64,000 nucleotides of DNA from Chelativorans petroleitrophicus. Its GTDB lineage: Bacteria > Pseudomonadota > Alphaproteobacteria > Rhizobiales > Rhizobiaceae. The translations under genes were made by a program, and so were the position numbers. Below are positions 26,308-36,342 of the stretch, one piece after another. Within the stretch, counting starts at the first letter, position 1. The number at the start of each line of letters is the position of its first letter. The notes under the pieces are model-generated. The model saw nothing but the letters and a program-made list of their open reading frames with translations. It did not search any database and was not told the DNA's origin. Location of the stretch: positions 1 through 64,000 of the forward strand of contig NZ_JAODNV010000013.1 of assembly GCF_025398195.1 (NCBI RefSeq), read 5' to 3'.

Positions 26308-27273
26308 CTAAAGCCCCAGATGCGCTTTCACGGCCGCCAGCCCGTCCTCACCGTCGAAGGTGGTGACGTTCGCGAGCCAGCCTTCAAGCACTTCGGGGTT
26401 CTCCTTGATCCAGGCGGTTGCCGCGGCCTGCGGGTCCTGCCCCTCATCCAGAATGGCGCCCATGATCTCGTTCTCCATTTCGAGGGAGAAGACGAGATTC
26501 TTCAGGAACTGGCCGAGATTGCCGCATTCCTCGGTGAAGCCCGCCCACACATTTGTGTGAACGGTCGCGCCGCCGTAATTCGGGCCGAAAACCTCATCGC
26601 CGCCCGAAAGGTACGCCATGTCGATATTGGCGTTCATGGGGTGCGGCTCCCAGCCGAGGAAAACGATATGCTGCTCGCCCTGCACCGCGCGGCGCACCTG
26701 GGAGAGCATACCCGCTTCGGAGCTTTCCACGAGCTCGAAATCCCCCAGGCCGAACATGTCGTTCTCGATCATGTCGAGAATCAGCCGGTTGCCGTCGTTT
26801 CCGGGCTCGATACCATAGATCTTGCCGCCCAGCTCGTCGCGGAACTTCGCAATGTCCTGAAAGCTCTGCAGCCCGGCGTCATAGGTGTATTGCGGCACGG
26901 CGAGCGTGTATTTCGCGCCCTCCAGATTGGTGACGATGGTCTCCACCGAGCCGTTCTCGCGGTACGGTGCGATATCGGCCTCCATGGTCGGCATCCAGTT
27001 GCCGAGAAAGATGTCGATATCCTTGTTCTTGAGCGAGGCGTAGGTGACCGGCACCGAAAGCACCTGCACCTCGGGGCTGTAGCCGAGCCCTTCCAGCAGG
27101 ACCGTCGCGGTCGCGGTCGTGGCGGTGATGTCGGTCCAGCCGACATCCGAAAAGGTTACCGAGCGGCAGGATTCGGGCTCGGCAGCCACCGCCGCACTTG
27201 CGGCAAGCATCGCGGCCAGGCTGGCACCAGCGCCGATGCTTCTGATGAGCGGCGTGCGTGCTCCCTTGTTCAT
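26308..27273 (-). CDS. choX: Choline/glycine-betaine-binding periplasmic protein
   Basis: Solute-binding protein of 321 residues from the OpuAC/ChoX group. A signal peptide occupies residues 1-30 (cleavage near AVAA|EPES). Ligand-pocket regions of the family are recognisable: VGWTDITATTATATVLLEGLGY, IDIFLGNWMPTM, GIEPGNDGNRLILDMI and FLGWEPHPMNANIDMAYLSGG, the last providing aromatic residues for quaternary-amine binding. It heads the leftward choXWV operon. Choline is the preferred guess over betaine because of overall resemblance to rhizobial ChoX. Confidence 0.9.
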   Translation of the reverse strand: MNKGARTPLIRSIGAGASLAAMLAASAAVAAEPESCRSVTFSDVGWTDITATTATATVLLEGLGYSPEVQVLSVPVTYASLKNKDIDIFLGNWMPTMEADIAPYRENGSVETIVTNLEGAKYTLAVPQYTYDAGLQSFQDIAKFRDELGGKIYGIEPGNDGNRLILDMIENDMFGLGDFELVESSEAGMLSQVRRAVQGEQHIVFLGWEPHPMNANIDMAYLSGGDEVFGPNYGGATVHTNVWAGFTEECGNLGQFLKNLVFSLEMENEIMGAILDEGQDPQAAATAWIKENPEVLEGWLANVTTFDGEDGLAAVKAHLGL

Positions 27274-27540
27274 GCATTCTCCCCTGTTGTTCTCGTGCCT
27301 GCTGTCAGGTCTTTCTTATCCGGTTCAAAGCCTTTTTCAAAGGCAAGCACCAATCGAGGGTCTCCGCAAGCGGAAAGCGAAGGCGGGTGCGGCTGATTGC
27401 GTCGGCTCTTCCACAGGCGATGCTTCCCGCGCCTCGAAACTTGCCCCGCTCACAGCAACAGTTGTGCCCATCCCGCCGGTAACCTATGTCATTGCAGGCG
27501 CAGGGCTGCGCGCCGGTCGTTCCGCTGAGGGAAGCGCAAG

Positions 27541-28665
27541 GTGCTCAATTCCATTGTCGATGTCTTCACCCGCATATTCGGGACGATCGGACGGGGTATC
27601 GGCTGGCTCGCCGTTTGGCTGGCCTGGCCGTTCGCAGCGCTCGGCCGTTGGCTGATGCGCCGCGGCTGGATCGCGCGCTGCGTCGTCGGGGGGATCATTC
27701 TTCTCGTTCTCGGGCTCTATGCCTATTTCTTTTGGCAGACCCAGCTCTGGACAGGTTTCAATCCGGACTACGTGCAGGCCTACCGCGTAGAGGGCCGCGA
27801 CGTCTCGGCAGGCAGCCAGATGGCCGCAACCGGGCAGGGCGCGGGCGCGCCTGTGTGCAACCGCTCGGCCATTGCCGACGTGGCCGCCGACCTGACGGAC
27901 TTCAACGTCAACCAGAACGCATGGATCTCGTCCATGCTGCTCTACAAGCTCGGCTTTTTCGGCCTGTCCTGGGACGATACGCCCTTCTTCGACAACAAGG
28001 CCTCCTTCCAGCGCGGCGTTAATCAGGCCGTGCGCCGCACGGCGGTGGAACTGGTCGATGCGCTCGGTCGCGTCCGCGGCACGTCCCAGATCGACCGCGA
28101 CCTTCAGAAGGCGCGCGAAAGCATCCAGTTCTCCGAGGATGCCTGGTATTTCGGCCTTTCGCCTTTCGGCCCCAAGACGCCTACACCCAGCTTCTACCGA
28201 ACGGCGATCACCTCGCTGCGTGCCTTCAACGACCGGCTGGAGCGCTGCGAAGCCGTGTTCGACGCGCGGGCCGACAACCTGATCCAGTTCCTCGGCCGCA
28301 TCGCCAGCGATCTGGGATCCACTTCAGCAATCCTGCGTGAGCGGTCCGAGAACTTCAACGGCGGCTGGTTCGATACTCGCGCCGATGACCGCTTCTGGTT
28401 CGCCTATGGCCAGCTCTATGGCTATTATGGCCTGCTGCATGCCGCGCGCGCGGACTTTTCCGAGGTCGTCACACAGCGGTCGCTGGGCTCGCTGTGGGAT
28501 GCGACGGAGGAACAGTTCCGCGCTGCCCTTGACATCACACCGGCGATCGTCTCCAACGGCCGCGAGGATGGCTGGATCATGCCGACGCATCTGGCCACCA
28601 TGGGTTTCTACATCCTGCGTGCGCGGTCGAATCTGGTGGAGCTCAGGCAGGTGCTCGACCGGTAG
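27541..28665 (+). CDS. DUF2333 family membrane-anchored protein
   Basis: Protein of 374 residues with a hydrophobic N-terminal region (residues about 18-62, probably one true membrane anchor at 47-65) and a large soluble domain matching DUF2333. Conserved-looking stretches are DFNVNQNAWISSMLLYKLGFFGLSWDDTPFFDNKASFQRGVNQAVRRTA and FAYGQLYGYYGLLHAARADF. Function is unknown; members are found across proteobacteria and are probably periplasmic. It stands alone between choX (divergent) and a broken ATPase gene. Confidence 0.8.
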   Translation: MLNSIVDVFTRIFGTIGRGIGWLAVWLAWPFAALGRWLMRRGWIARCVVGGIILLVLGLYAYFFWQTQLWTGFNPDYVQAYRVEGRDVSAGSQMAATGQGAGAPVCNRSAIADVAADLTDFNVNQNAWISSMLLYKLGFFGLSWDDTPFFDNKASFQRGVNQAVRRTAVELVDALGRVRGTSQIDRDLQKARESIQFSEDAWYFGLSPFGPKTPTPSFYRTAITSLRAFNDRLERCEAVFDARADNLIQFLGRIASDLGSTSAILRERSENFNGGWFDTRADDRFWFAYGQLYGYYGLLHAARADFSEVVTQRSLGSLWDATEEQFRAALDITPAIVSNGREDGWIMPTHLATMGFYILRARSNLVELRQVLDR

Positions 28666-28700
28666 ACCGTCGGGCGCCGGCGGGTATCAGAGAGGCGCGA

Positions 28701-29256
28701 ATGCTTTTGACGCTCGCCGTTTCCGGCCATCGCTCGCTGCGCGATCTCGTGCTGCCGCTCGACCGGCTGAACGTCGTGTCCGGCGCGAATGGCAGCGGCA
28801 AGTCGAGCCTATACAAGGTCATCCGCCTTCTCGCGACGATCGAGGATGCCTTTCCGGGCAGCAGCGTCGTCATCGGCATCAGCGACAGCGGGTTTTTCGA
28901 GGTGCAGATGCGGCAAGCCGGGGCTGCTCAGGCCGCTGACGGCGGCGGAGTTTTCCGACGGCACGCTGCGCTACCTGCTGCTGGTGGCGGCGCTTCTTTC
29001 GCCGCGACCGCCGTCGCTTCTGGTGCTGAACGAGCCCGAGACGAGCCTGCATCCGTCTCTGATCGCGCCGCTCGGGCGGCTGATCGGACGCGCGGCGGAA
29101 CAATCGCAGCTGATCGTGATCACCCATTCGCAGGCGCTGGCCGAGGCGTTGGCGGCAGATCGGGATGCGATATCCTTCACCCTCGCCAAGGAGCTCGGGG
29201 AAACGGTCGTCCTCGATGACCATCCGCGGCCGCGATGGGCGTGGCCGTCCCGCTGA
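28701..29256 (+). pseudogene. Degraded AAA (OLD/SMC-like) ATPase gene
   Basis: The first frame gives the start and Walker A of an AAA-type ATPase, LNVVSGANGSGKSSLYKVIRLLA, then jumps directly to EVQMRQ. The C-terminal half is only in another frame: GLLRPLTAAEFSDGTLRYLLLVAALLS, Walker B LLVLNEPETSLHPSL and VITHSQALAEAL. Intact relatives are about 350-400 residues, so roughly half the middle is missing. There is also a one-base shift around 28914-28918 (CAAG instead of a three-base codon). Both lesions together argue for a decayed gene rather than a sequencing slip alone. Confidence 0.75.
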
Positions 29257-29474
29257 AACTGTCGCTCGGATGATAATGATCGGCCAGCCGCGTGCGACCC
29301 TGATCTCAGAGCCAAGCCCATTGCTGCGCACGGCGCAGGCGGACATATTGGCGTGGCGCTGTCGCAATTGGTGCATTAGGCGGCAGATTCGAAACAGCGG
29401 AGCCGCACGGGCGGATGCTTCTTGTGCGGCGGGGGTTCGTTAAGGGCACCCCTTTTCCGGAGCCGGAGGAGATT

Positions 29475-31154
29475 ATGGCCGAAGTGAAGTCCGATATCGA
29501 AATTGCGCGTGCGGCAAAAAAGAAGCCGATCCAGGAGATCGGCGCAAAGATCGGTATTCCACCGGAGCATCTGCTTCCTTACGGTCATGACAAGGCGAAG
29601 GTCTCGGCGGAATTCATCGCCGAGGCGCGGAAGAGGCCGGACGGCAAGCTGATCCTCGTCACCGCCATCAATCCGACGCCGGCCGGTGAGGGCAAGACCA
29701 CCACCACGGTGGGCTTGGGCGACGGGCTCAATCGCATCGGCAAGAAGGCCATCGTTTGCATCCGCGAAGCCTCGCTCGGTCCCTGCTTCGGGATGAAGGG
29801 CGGTGCCGCCGGCGGCGGCTACGCGCAGGTCGTTCCCATGGAAGACATCAACCTGCATTTCACCGGCGATTTCCACGCCATCACGTCGGCCCACAACCTG
29901 CTTTCGGCCCTCATCGACAATCACATCTATTGGGGCAACGAGCTGGGCATCGATACCCGCCGTATCACCTGGCGGCGCGTCATGGACATGAACGACCGGG
30001 CGCTGCGCCAGATCGTCACTTCGCTCGGCGGCGTGGCCAACGGCTTCCCGCGCGAGGCCGGATTCGACATCACGGTTGCCTCGGAGGTGATGGCGATCCT
30101 GTGCCTGGCCACCGATCTGCGCGACCTGCAAAAACGCCTGGGCGACATCATCATCGGCTACCGCCGCGACAAGAGCCCGGTCTTCGCCCGCGATCTCAAG
30201 GCCGACGGGGCCATGGCGGTTCTTCTCAAGGATGCGCTTCAGCCCAACCTCGTGCAGACGCTGGAGAACAACCCCGCCTTCGTGCATGGCGGGCCCTTCG
30301 CCAACATCGCCCACGGCTGCAACTCGGTCATGGCGACGACCACCGCGCTCAAGCTCGCGGACTATGTGGTCACGGAAGCCGGTTTCGGCGCCGATCTCGG
30401 CGCGGAAAAGTTCTTCGACATCAAGTGCCGCAAGGCGGGGCTCAAGCCCGCCGCCGCGGTCATCGTGGCAACCGTGCGCGCACTGAAGATGAATGGTGGC
30501 GTGAAGAAGGAGGACCTCGGCATCGAGAATGTCGCCGCGCTGGAAGCGGGCTGCGCCAATCTCGGCCGCCACATTGAGAACGTGAAGCAGTTCGGCGTGC
30601 CGGCCATCGTCGCCATCAACCACTTCCACACCGACACGCCCGCCGAGATCGAGGCGGTGAAGCGCTATGTGGCCGCCCAGGGCGAGGAAGCCGTGGTCTG
30701 CCGTCACTGGGCGCTGGGTTCGGCCGGTACCGAAGAACTGGCGCACAAGGTGGTGGAGCTCGCCGAAAGCCGCGCCTCGCAATTCGCGCCTCTTTATCGC
30801 GATGACATGCCGCTGTTCGAGAAGATCGACACCATCGTCAAGCGCATCTACCGGGGCTCAGGCGCCATTGCGGACAAGTCGGTCCGCGCTCAGCTCAAGC
30901 AGTGGGAGGAGCAGGGTTACGGCCATCTGCCCGTCTGCATGGCCAAGACGCAGTATTCGTTCTCAACCGACCCGAACCTGCGTGGCGCGCCGGTCGATCA
31001 CGCCGTGCCGGTAAGGGAGGTTCGCCTTTCCGCCGGGGCGGGCTTCGTGGTGGCCATCTGCGGCGAGATCATGACCATGCCGGGCCTGCCGCGGGTGCCG
31101 GCGGCCCAATCAATCTTCCTCAATGAACAGGGATACATAGAGGGGCTTTCTTAA
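29475..31154 (+). CDS. fhs: Formate-tetrahydrofolate ligase
   Basis: Enzyme of 559 residues that joins formate to tetrahydrofolate with ATP to give 10-formyl-THF. The P-loop region [20 protein letters not shown] lies near residue 70. Other family segments are [56 protein letters not shown] and [24 protein letters not shown] at the very end. GGAGGAG precedes the ATG at 29475. Length is normal for the family. It stands alone and ends near a hairpin at 31192-31214. Confidence 0.97.
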   Translation: MAEVKSDIEIARAAKKKPIQEIGAKIGIPPEHLLPYGHDKAKVSAEFIAEARKRPDGKLILVTAINPTPAGEGKTTTTVGLGDGLNRIGKKAIVCIREASLGPCFGMKGGAAGGGYAQVVPMEDINLHFTGDFHAITSAHNLLSALIDNHIYWGNELGIDTRRITWRRVMDMNDRALRQIVTSLGGVANGFPREAGFDITVASEVMAILCLATDLRDLQKRLGDIIIGYRRDKSPVFARDLKADGAMAVLLKDALQPNLVQTLENNPAFVHGGPFANIAHGCNSVMATTTALKLADYVVTEAGFGADLGAEKFFDIKCRKAGLKPAAAVIVATVRALKMNGGVKKEDLGIENVAALEAGCANLGRHIENVKQFGVPAIVAINHFHTDTPAEIEAVKRYVAAQGEEAVVCRHWALGSAGTEELAHKVVELAESRASQFAPLYRDDMPLFEKIDTIVKRIYRGSGAIADKSVRAQLKQWEEQGYGHLPVCMAKTQYSFSTDPNLRGAPVDHAVPVREVRLSAGAGFVVAICGEIMTMPGLPRVPAAQSIFLNEQGYIEGLS

Positions 31155-31185
31155 GAGGAGATTCAGCCTCTTCACAAATGGATTC

Positions 31186-31219
31186 AAAAAAGGGGCCGTC
31201 AAATCTTCGGCCCCGTTTC
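31186..31219 (-). terminator. Terminator between fhs and the rnk-like gene
   Basis: GGGGCCG at 31192-31198 pairs with CGGCCCC at 31208-31214 around a nine-base loop. On the minus strand the stem is followed by six T residues (A run at 31186-31191), giving a good intrinsic terminator for the leftward rnk-like gene. On the plus strand only GTTTC follows, so it may act weakly for fhs as well. Confidence 0.75.
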
Positions 31220-31256
31220 AGCACGACTGCAGATCTGAGAACGTTCCTGAACGCGC

Positions 31257-31667
31257 CTATTCCGCGCCGTTCGCGGGATCGCGGATTTCCGTCACGGTCA
31301 GCCGGTGCGTACGTCCGTCGCGCGCGGTCCAGTCGATCGACTGGCCAGCCGAAAGGCCGATCAGCGCCGTGCCCACCGGCGTCGTCACCGAAACCTTTCC
31401 TTGGGTGATGTCGGCCTCGGCCGGGAAGACGAGGGTGACGGTGTGGGACGTTCCGTCTTCGGTCGTATAGGTGACGGTCGATCCCATGCGTGCCACTGTC
31501 TTCGGCAGCGCGGCGTCTTCCACGACGCGCGCCCGTTCGAGCTCGGCAATCATCGTTTCCGCAAAGACCGGGTCACGCTCCTCCATCGCTTCCGCCAGTC
31601 CAAGCAGCCGGTCGTGATCGGTTTGGGATAGTGTGATCGCAGGCTTGCGTCCTGTCTTCTTCTGCAT
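31257..31667 (-). CDS. rnk: Rnk-type nucleoside diphosphate kinase regulator (GreA/B C-terminal fold)
   Basis: Protein of 136 residues: a short helical N-terminus (ITLSQTDHDRLLGLAEAMEERDPVFAETMIAELERA) and a GreA/GreB-like C-terminal domain (GSTVTYTTEDGTSHTVTLVFPAEADITQGKVSVTTPVGTALIGLSAGQSIDW). Rnk proteins bind RNA polymerase like Gre factors but lack the long cleavage coiled coil. The ATG at 31667 gives the family length; the upstream extension is not coding-like. Confidence 0.87.
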   Translation of the reverse strand: MQKKTGRKPAITLSQTDHDRLLGLAEAMEERDPVFAETMIAELERARVVEDAALPKTVARMGSTVTYTTEDGTSHTVTLVFPAEADITQGKVSVTTPVGTALIGLSAGQSIDWTARDGRTHRLTVTEIRDPANGAE

Positions 31668-31906
31668 GGCTTCAGTCCCGTTGTATCCGGCCAACGCCGG
31701 TTTTCGTTGTTTCTGAGAATTTGGGATTTGCGCCTGGGAAAGCCGCGAACTGAACTGTAGCGGCCTGATGAGCGCCCCGTGGTCCGGAGGCGCACGGCAC
31801 CGAACCCCGGGGTCAGTGTCCCGTGGCTGGACACATCCGCAGCGGACGCGTGGTGGGGTTCTCCTGCCGTACCATGGTAGAAAAGTGGTGCAGGTTGCCG
31901 CCGATG

Positions 31907-33037
31907 TCAAGAACGGTGCACGAAAGGCATCCGCCCTCCCGGGCGGCGGATGCGGAAGGCGTCCGGCATGGCCGCGCGCACCATCATCATCTCCCCGATC
32001 GTCTCATGGGTGAGCAGGCCGACGAGCCGCCCGTCGCTGTCCACTACCGCCACCGCCGGTACGGCCTTTTCCTGCATCAGCCGGAAACCCTCTATCAGGC
32101 TCTGGCGCCGGTGAATCACGGGAATGTCCGTGCGCATCGCGCCCACCACCGGCGCGTTCGGTCCGGTCTCCTTCAGCGCCACGATCATGTCGTTGCGTGT
32201 CAGAAGCCCTTCGAGACGCCCGTAGGGATCAAGCACCGGAAACTCGCTCTGCGTCGTGGCCAGCAGCCGGTCTATGGCTTCCGCGATCGTGGAGGACCGG
32301 TCGAGCGCGGCGAACTCTGTCACCATCACGTCGCCGGTCAGCAGGCTGTTGGATATGTCGCGGATTTGCGCGGTCTGCGCCTCCGCTGCCGCCGCCAGAT
32401 AGACGAAAATGGCGATGAAGATCAGCAGCGGATTGTAGAACAGGCCGAGAAACCCGAACAGGAAGGCGAGGCCCTGGCCGATATTGGCCGCGATCTGGGT
32501 CGCCCTTGCCCAGCTCAGCCGGGTGGCCAGCAGCGCCCGCAGCACGCGCCCGCCGTCCATCGGGAAAGCGGGGATCATGTTGAACAGAACCAGAAACACG
32601 TTCACGCCGGCAAGGCGCACCAGAAAGTCGGCGCGCGGATTCTCCACCTGCATCATCTCCTCGATGCCGGCCCAGCCGCCCAGCCCGATGAAGATGATCG
32701 CCGCGATTACCACATTGACCATCGGCCCCGCCACGGCGATGACGAATTCCTGACCGGGCTCTTCCGGCATCCGCTCCAACCGCGCAAGGCCGCCGATCGG
32801 CAGCAGCGTGATGTCCGGCGTCTTGATGCCGTAGCGGCGCGCGGCCAGCGCATGGCCGAACTCGTGCAGCACCACGCAGGCGAAGATGGCCAGGATGAAG
32901 GCGACGCCTTCCCACGCCGCCGCCGCGCCGCCGATGCGGTAGTGCATGAACCAGATCCAGATAAGCAGCAGGAAAAAGGTCACATGGATGCGCACCACGG
33001 TCCCGGCGAATTTCCCGATACTGAATGACCACGTCAT
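31907..33037 (-). CDS. M50 (site-2-type) metalloprotease with CBS domains
   Basis: Membrane protease of 376 residues. The zinc motif HEFGHALAARRYG lies near residue 57, and the third metal ligand is in FNMIPAFPMDGGRVLRALLA. About five to six membrane segments span residues 10-215. Two CBS domains follow (residues about 235-360: VMVTEFAALDRSSTIAEAIDRLL and VPAVAVVDSDGRLVGLLTHETIGEM). This is the FtsH-independent SpoIVFB-like group with nucleotide-sensing CBS pairs. The substrate is unknown. The ATG at 33037 is preferred over 33064. Confidence 0.9.
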   Translation of the reverse strand: MTWSFSIGKFAGTVVRIHVTFFLLLIWIWFMHYRIGGAAAAWEGVAFILAIFACVVLHEFGHALAARRYGIKTPDITLLPIGGLARLERMPEEPGQEFVIAVAGPMVNVVIAAIIFIGLGGWAGIEEMMQVENPRADFLVRLAGVNVFLVLFNMIPAFPMDGGRVLRALLATRLSWARATQIAANIGQGLAFLFGFLGLFYNPLLIFIAIFVYLAAAAEAQTAQIRDISNSLLTGDVMVTEFAALDRSSTIAEAIDRLLATTQSEFPVLDPYGRLEGLLTRNDMIVALKETGPNAPVVGAMRTDIPVIHRRQSLIEGFRLMQEKAVPAVAVVDSDGRLVGLLTHETIGEMMMVRAAMPDAFRIRRPGGRMPFVHRS

Positions 33038-33133
33038 GGCAAAACCTGCTCCCCATCGGATCAAAAAAGACGCGAACGCTTTGCCGGTTCATTGCTGCGG
33101 CGCGGGCCCGTGCAATGAAGGGCGGCGTATTCT

Positions 33134-33931
33134 ATGAGAGACATTTGTCGCGCCGGTTCCATTTTCAAGCTTCTGCAGGTAAGTGACGTCGAAATGCCAT
33201 TGAAGGACCGACCGGTAGTGAAAGGCTTGACGGGGCTGGTGGAAGGCATGAAAACGCGCCGCCGCGCCGTGGGGCCGGCCGCCATCCTGGCCATCCTGGC
33301 GCTGGGCGTCAGCGCTTTCCTGGCCATTGCCGATGAGGTTGCCGAGGGAGAGATCCGGGCGCTCGACAGTCAGCTTTTTCTCCTTCTGCGCGATCCGGCC
33401 GATCCCTCCCGTCCGCTGGGGCCGCCCTGGCTGCAGGAGACGGCGCTGGAGATCACGGCGCTCGGCGGCTACGCGCTTATCATTCTGGCGCTTGGCGTGC
33501 TGACGGGTCTGCTTGTCGTCACGCGCCGCTACGGGCCTGCGCTCTATGCGGTCCTTTCGGTCGCGCTCGGGGCGCTGGTGTCGCATGGGTTCAAGCAGTA
33601 TTACGCGCGCCCGCGGCCCGATCTGGTCGACCATCTGGATACCGTTCACACGGCCAGTTTCCCGAGCGGCCACGCCATGATCACCACGGTCGCCTATCTC
33701 ACGCTTGCGGCGCTTGTCGTCCGCTTCTTTGATGACCTCAGGGTGCGCATCTATGTGGTCTGCGTGGCCCTTTTCATCGCCGTTCTCGTCGGCCTTAGCC
33801 GAGTCTATCTCGGGGTCCACTGGCCGAGCGACGTCGCAGCCGGCTGGGCGCTCGGCATCGCCTGGGCCTGCGTTACCTGGCTTGCCGTGGCCGCACTTCA
33901 GTTCTGGCGCTCAAGGGCGAGCGGACCGTGA
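33134..33931 (+). CDS. PAP2-family membrane phosphatase
   Basis: Integral membrane phosphatase of up to 265 residues with five to six hydrophobic segments. The three catalytic motifs of the PAP2 superfamily are visible: KQYYARPRP, FPSGHAMITTVAY (catalytic His) and SRVYLGVHWPSDVAAGW (His nucleophile). Such enzymes dephosphorylate phosphatidic acid, undecaprenyl diphosphate or lipid A. Start choice is open: ATGs at 33134, 33194 and 33248 are in frame. It ends 44 bases before the trp leader peptide. Confidence 0.85.
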   Translation: MRDICRAGSIFKLLQVSDVEMPLKDRPVVKGLTGLVEGMKTRRRAVGPAAILAILALGVSAFLAIADEVAEGEIRALDSQLFLLLRDPADPSRPLGPPWLQETALEITALGGYALIILALGVLTGLLVVTRRYGPALYAVLSVALGALVSHGFKQYYARPRPDLVDHLDTVHTASFPSGHAMITTVAYLTLAALVVRFFDDLRVRIYVVCVALFIAVLVGLSRVYLGVHWPSDVAAGWALGIAWACVTWLAVAALQFWRSRASGP

Positions 33932-33940
33932 CGAATGCGG

Positions 33941-33969
33941 TTGCGCTTCCGCCCGATCGGCGGTATGGA
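33941..33969 (+). promoter_or_regulatory. Predicted promoter of trpL-trpE(G)
   Basis: TTGCGC at 33941-33946 and TATGGA at 33964-33969 are separated by exactly 17 bases. The -10 box ends six bases before the trpL ATG at 33976, so the predicted transcription start coincides with the start codon and the leader message would be leaderless. Prediction only. Confidence 0.6.
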
Positions 33970-33975
33970 GGCGGC

Positions 33976-34020
33976 ATGAGAACGGTTCTTGTCGCAAAGC
34001 TTTGGTGGTGGGCCCGCTGA
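33976..34020 (+). CDS. trpL: trp leader peptide
   Basis: A 14-residue peptide, MRTVLVAKLWWWAR, with three consecutive TGG codons followed by the stop at 34018. It lies 111 bases upstream of trpE(G). Rhizobial trpE(G) genes have the same type of leader, a short peptide with WWW, which senses charged tRNA-Trp. In Sinorhizobium the attenuated leader transcript and the peptide also have trans-acting roles. No ribosome site precedes the ATG, which fits leaderless translation. Confidence 0.88.
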   Translation: MRTVLVAKLWWWAR

Positions 34021-34021
34021 C

Positions 34022-34092
34022 AGCGGCCAGTCGGAGCGTTTGCGCTTGAAACTTGATGAATGGCCGCAGGTGACAGCCGGGCGGCCATTTTT
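34022..34092 (+). terminator. trp attenuator with competing antiterminator
   Basis: The terminator hairpin is ATGGCCGC at 34060-34067 pairing with GCGGCCAT at 34081-34088, followed by a T run through 34092. The competing arm AGCGGCCA at 34022-34029, just after the trpL stop, can pair with TGGCCGC at 34061-34067 and would break the terminator. This is the classical layout of ribosome-mediated attenuation: stalling at the Trp codons frees the first arm and allows read-through into trpE(G). Confidence 0.85.
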
Positions 34093-34131
34093 GTGCGGGC
34101 TTCCCGGCGGCGCCTTGAGAGGGAGCACAGC

Positions 34132-36321
34132 ATGAGCGTGGAAGTCCTGGAAAGCGGAGCCGAACGCTTCGTCACGGCGGGTGGAATCGCAATAACCCGC
34201 ACCCGCAGCGAGACGGCGTATCAGGGTGCCATCGACGCCTATATCGATGCCTTGGACGGGCGCCGTGGCGCCGTTTTCTCCTCCAACTACGAATATCCCG
34301 GCCGCTACACGCGCTGGGACACGGCCATCGTCGATCCTCCCGTCGCCATTTCCGCGCGCGGCCGCGCCATGCGGATCGAGGCGCTCAACAAGCGCGGGGA
34401 GGTGATGCTGCCGGCGATCGCGGCGGCGATTGAGCCCCTTGCCGAGGTCACCATCACCGGCCGTGCCGCGCGCCTTCTGGAGCTTCAGGTGGCGGAACCC
34501 ACGGAGATCGCCACCGAGGAAGAGCGTTCGCGCGTGCCTTCGGTCTTCACGGTGCTCAGGGCCGTCACGCATCTCTTTCATACACAGGAGGACAGCAATC
34601 TCGGCCTTTACGGCGCGTTCGGCTATGATCTCGCCTTCCAGTTCGATCCGGTGAAGCTGAGGCTGGAAAGGCCGCAGAGCCAGCGCGATCTCGTGCTTTA
34701 CCTACCGGACGAGATACTCGTCGTCGATCATTACGCCGCAAAGGCCTGGCACGACCGCTACGACTATGCCGGCCCTGGCTTTTCCACCGCCGATCTCCCC
34801 CGCGAAGGCCGTGTGGAACCCTTCACGCCCGGCACGCAGGTTCCGCCGCGCAGCGACCATGAGCCTGGCGAATATGCAAGGCTGGTCGAGAAAGCGAAGG
34901 AAAGCTTCCGGCGCGGCGACCTGTTCGAGGTGGTGCCCGGACAGATGTTCTTCGAGCGCTGCCAGAGCCGACCGTCGGAAATCTGCCGCCGGCTGAAGCG
35001 GATCAATCCCTCTCCCTATTCCTTCTTCATCAATCTCGGCAGCCAGGAATATCTGATCGGCGCCTCGCCGGAGATGTTCGTGCGCGTCTCGGGACGGCGG
35101 GTCGAGACCTGCCCCATCTCTGGCACCATCAAGCGCGGCGACGACGCCATCTCGGATTCAGAGCAGATCCTGAAGCTGCTCAACTCCAAGAAAGATGAAT
35201 CGGAGCTCACCATGTGCTCCGACGTGGACCGGAACGACAAGAGCCGCGTGTGCGAGCCGGGCTCCGTGCGCGTCATCGGTCGCCGGCAGATCGAGATGTA
35301 TTCGCGCCTCATCCACACCGTGGATCACATCGAGGGCCGCTTGCGCGAAGGTATGGACGCCTTCGACGCCTTCCTGTCCCACGCTTGGGCGGTCACGGTC
35401 ACAGGCGCGCCGAAGCTCTGGGCCATGCGCTTCATCGAGGAGAATGAAAAAAGCCCCCGCGCCTGGTATGGCGGCGCTGTGGGCATGGTGCATTTCAACG
35501 GCGACATGAACACCGGCCTCACGCTCCGCACCATCCGCATCAAGGATGGCATTGCGGAGGTGCGCGCCGGTGCTACCCTTCTCTTTGACTCCAATGGCGA
35601 GGAAGAGGAAGCCGAAACGGAGCTGAAGGCCTCCGCGATGCTGGCGGCCATTCGCGAAGCAGGGAAGACGGATATGGCGGACGAGGTAAGGGCCGCGGCG
35701 AGAGTGGGCGAGGGGACCCGCATCCTGCTGGTGGACCACGAGGATTCTTTCGTGCACACGCTGGCGAACTATTTCCGCCAGACGGGCGCGCATGTGACGA
35801 CCGTGCGCGCTCCCGTCGCCGACCAGATCTTTGACCGCGTCAACCCGGACCTTGTGGTGCTTTCTCCCGGGCCCGGCACGCCGGATGACTTCAACTGCAC
35901 GGCCACCATCCGTAAGTCGAGAGCGCGCGATCTGCCCATCTTCGGCGTGTGCCTCGGGCTGCAGGCGCTGGTGGTCGCCTATGGTGGCGAGCTGCGCCAT
36001 CTGCGCGAGCCCATGCACGGCAAACCCTCCCGCATCCGCATCTCCGGCAACAGCCTAGTCTTTGCCGGCCTGCCGCGCGAGGTGACCGTCGGGCGCTACC
36101 ATTCGATCTTCGCCGACCCGGCGAGCCTGCCTGCATCCTTCACCGTCACTGCCGAGACCGATGACGGGGTGATCATGGCGATCGAGCACGAAAGCGAGCC
36201 GATCGCCGCCGTGCAGTTCCACCCCGAGTCCATCATGACGCTGGGCCAGAATGCCGGCATGCGCATGATCGAGAACGTGGTGGCGCATCTGCCGCGCAAA
36301 GCCAGGGTGAAGGCGGCGTGA
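34132..36321 (+). CDS. trpE(G): Anthranilate synthase, fused TrpE(G)
   Basis: Fusion enzyme of 729 residues, the length typical of rhizobial TrpE(G). Residues 1 to about 515 are the chorismate-using TrpE part ([67 protein letters not shown]). From about residue 527 the glutamine amidotransferase TrpG part begins ([19 protein letters not shown]), with catalytic Cys607 in [11 protein letters not shown] and HPESIMT near the end. It makes anthranilate, the first tryptophan intermediate. GAGAGGGAG precedes the ATG. Expression is controlled by the upstream attenuator. Confidence 0.97.
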   Translation: MSVEVLESGAERFVTAGGIAITRTRSETAYQGAIDAYIDALDGRRGAVFSSNYEYPGRYTRWDTAIVDPPVAISARGRAMRIEALNKRGEVMLPAIAAAIEPLAEVTITGRAARLLELQVAEPTEIATEEERSRVPSVFTVLRAVTHLFHTQEDSNLGLYGAFGYDLAFQFDPVKLRLERPQSQRDLVLYLPDEILVVDHYAAKAWHDRYDYAGPGFSTADLPREGRVEPFTPGTQVPPRSDHEPGEYARLVEKAKESFRRGDLFEVVPGQMFFERCQSRPSEICRRLKRINPSPYSFFINLGSQEYLIGASPEMFVRVSGRRVETCPISGTIKRGDDAISDSEQILKLLNSKKDESELTMCSDVDRNDKSRVCEPGSVRVIGRRQIEMYSRLIHTVDHIEGRLREGMDAFDAFLSHAWAVTVTGAPKLWAMRFIEENEKSPRAWYGGAVGMVHFNGDMNTGLTLRTIRIKDGIAEVRAGATLLFDSNGEEEEAETELKASAMLAAIREAGKTDMADEVRAAARVGEGTRILLVDHEDSFVHTLANYFRQTGAHVTTVRAPVADQIFDRVNPDLVVLSPGPGTPDDFNCTATIRKSRARDLPIFGVCLGLQALVVAYGGELRHLREPMHGKPSRIRISGNSLVFAGLPREVTVGRYHSIFADPASLPASFTVTAETDDGVIMAIEHESEPIAAVQFHPESIMTLGQNAGMRMIENVVAHLPRKARVKAA

Positions 36322-36342
36322 CGGCCACTTGCGGCAACATTG

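Larger units (their letters stand above)
33976..34092 (+). ncRNA. Predicted attenuated trp leader RNA (rnTrpL-like)
   Basis: If transcription starts at the trpL ATG and stops at the attenuator, an RNA of about 117 nucleotides is released. In Sinorhizobium the equivalent attenuated leader RNA (rnTrpL) acts in trans as a small RNA. The existence of such an RNA here is inferred from the promoter and terminator geometry, not observed. Confidence 0.5.

Noticed and set aside
27330-27344. Hairpin GCCTTT-TTC-AAAGGC upstream of choX
   Set aside because: Six-base-pair stem without terminator features; no evidence for a regulatory role.
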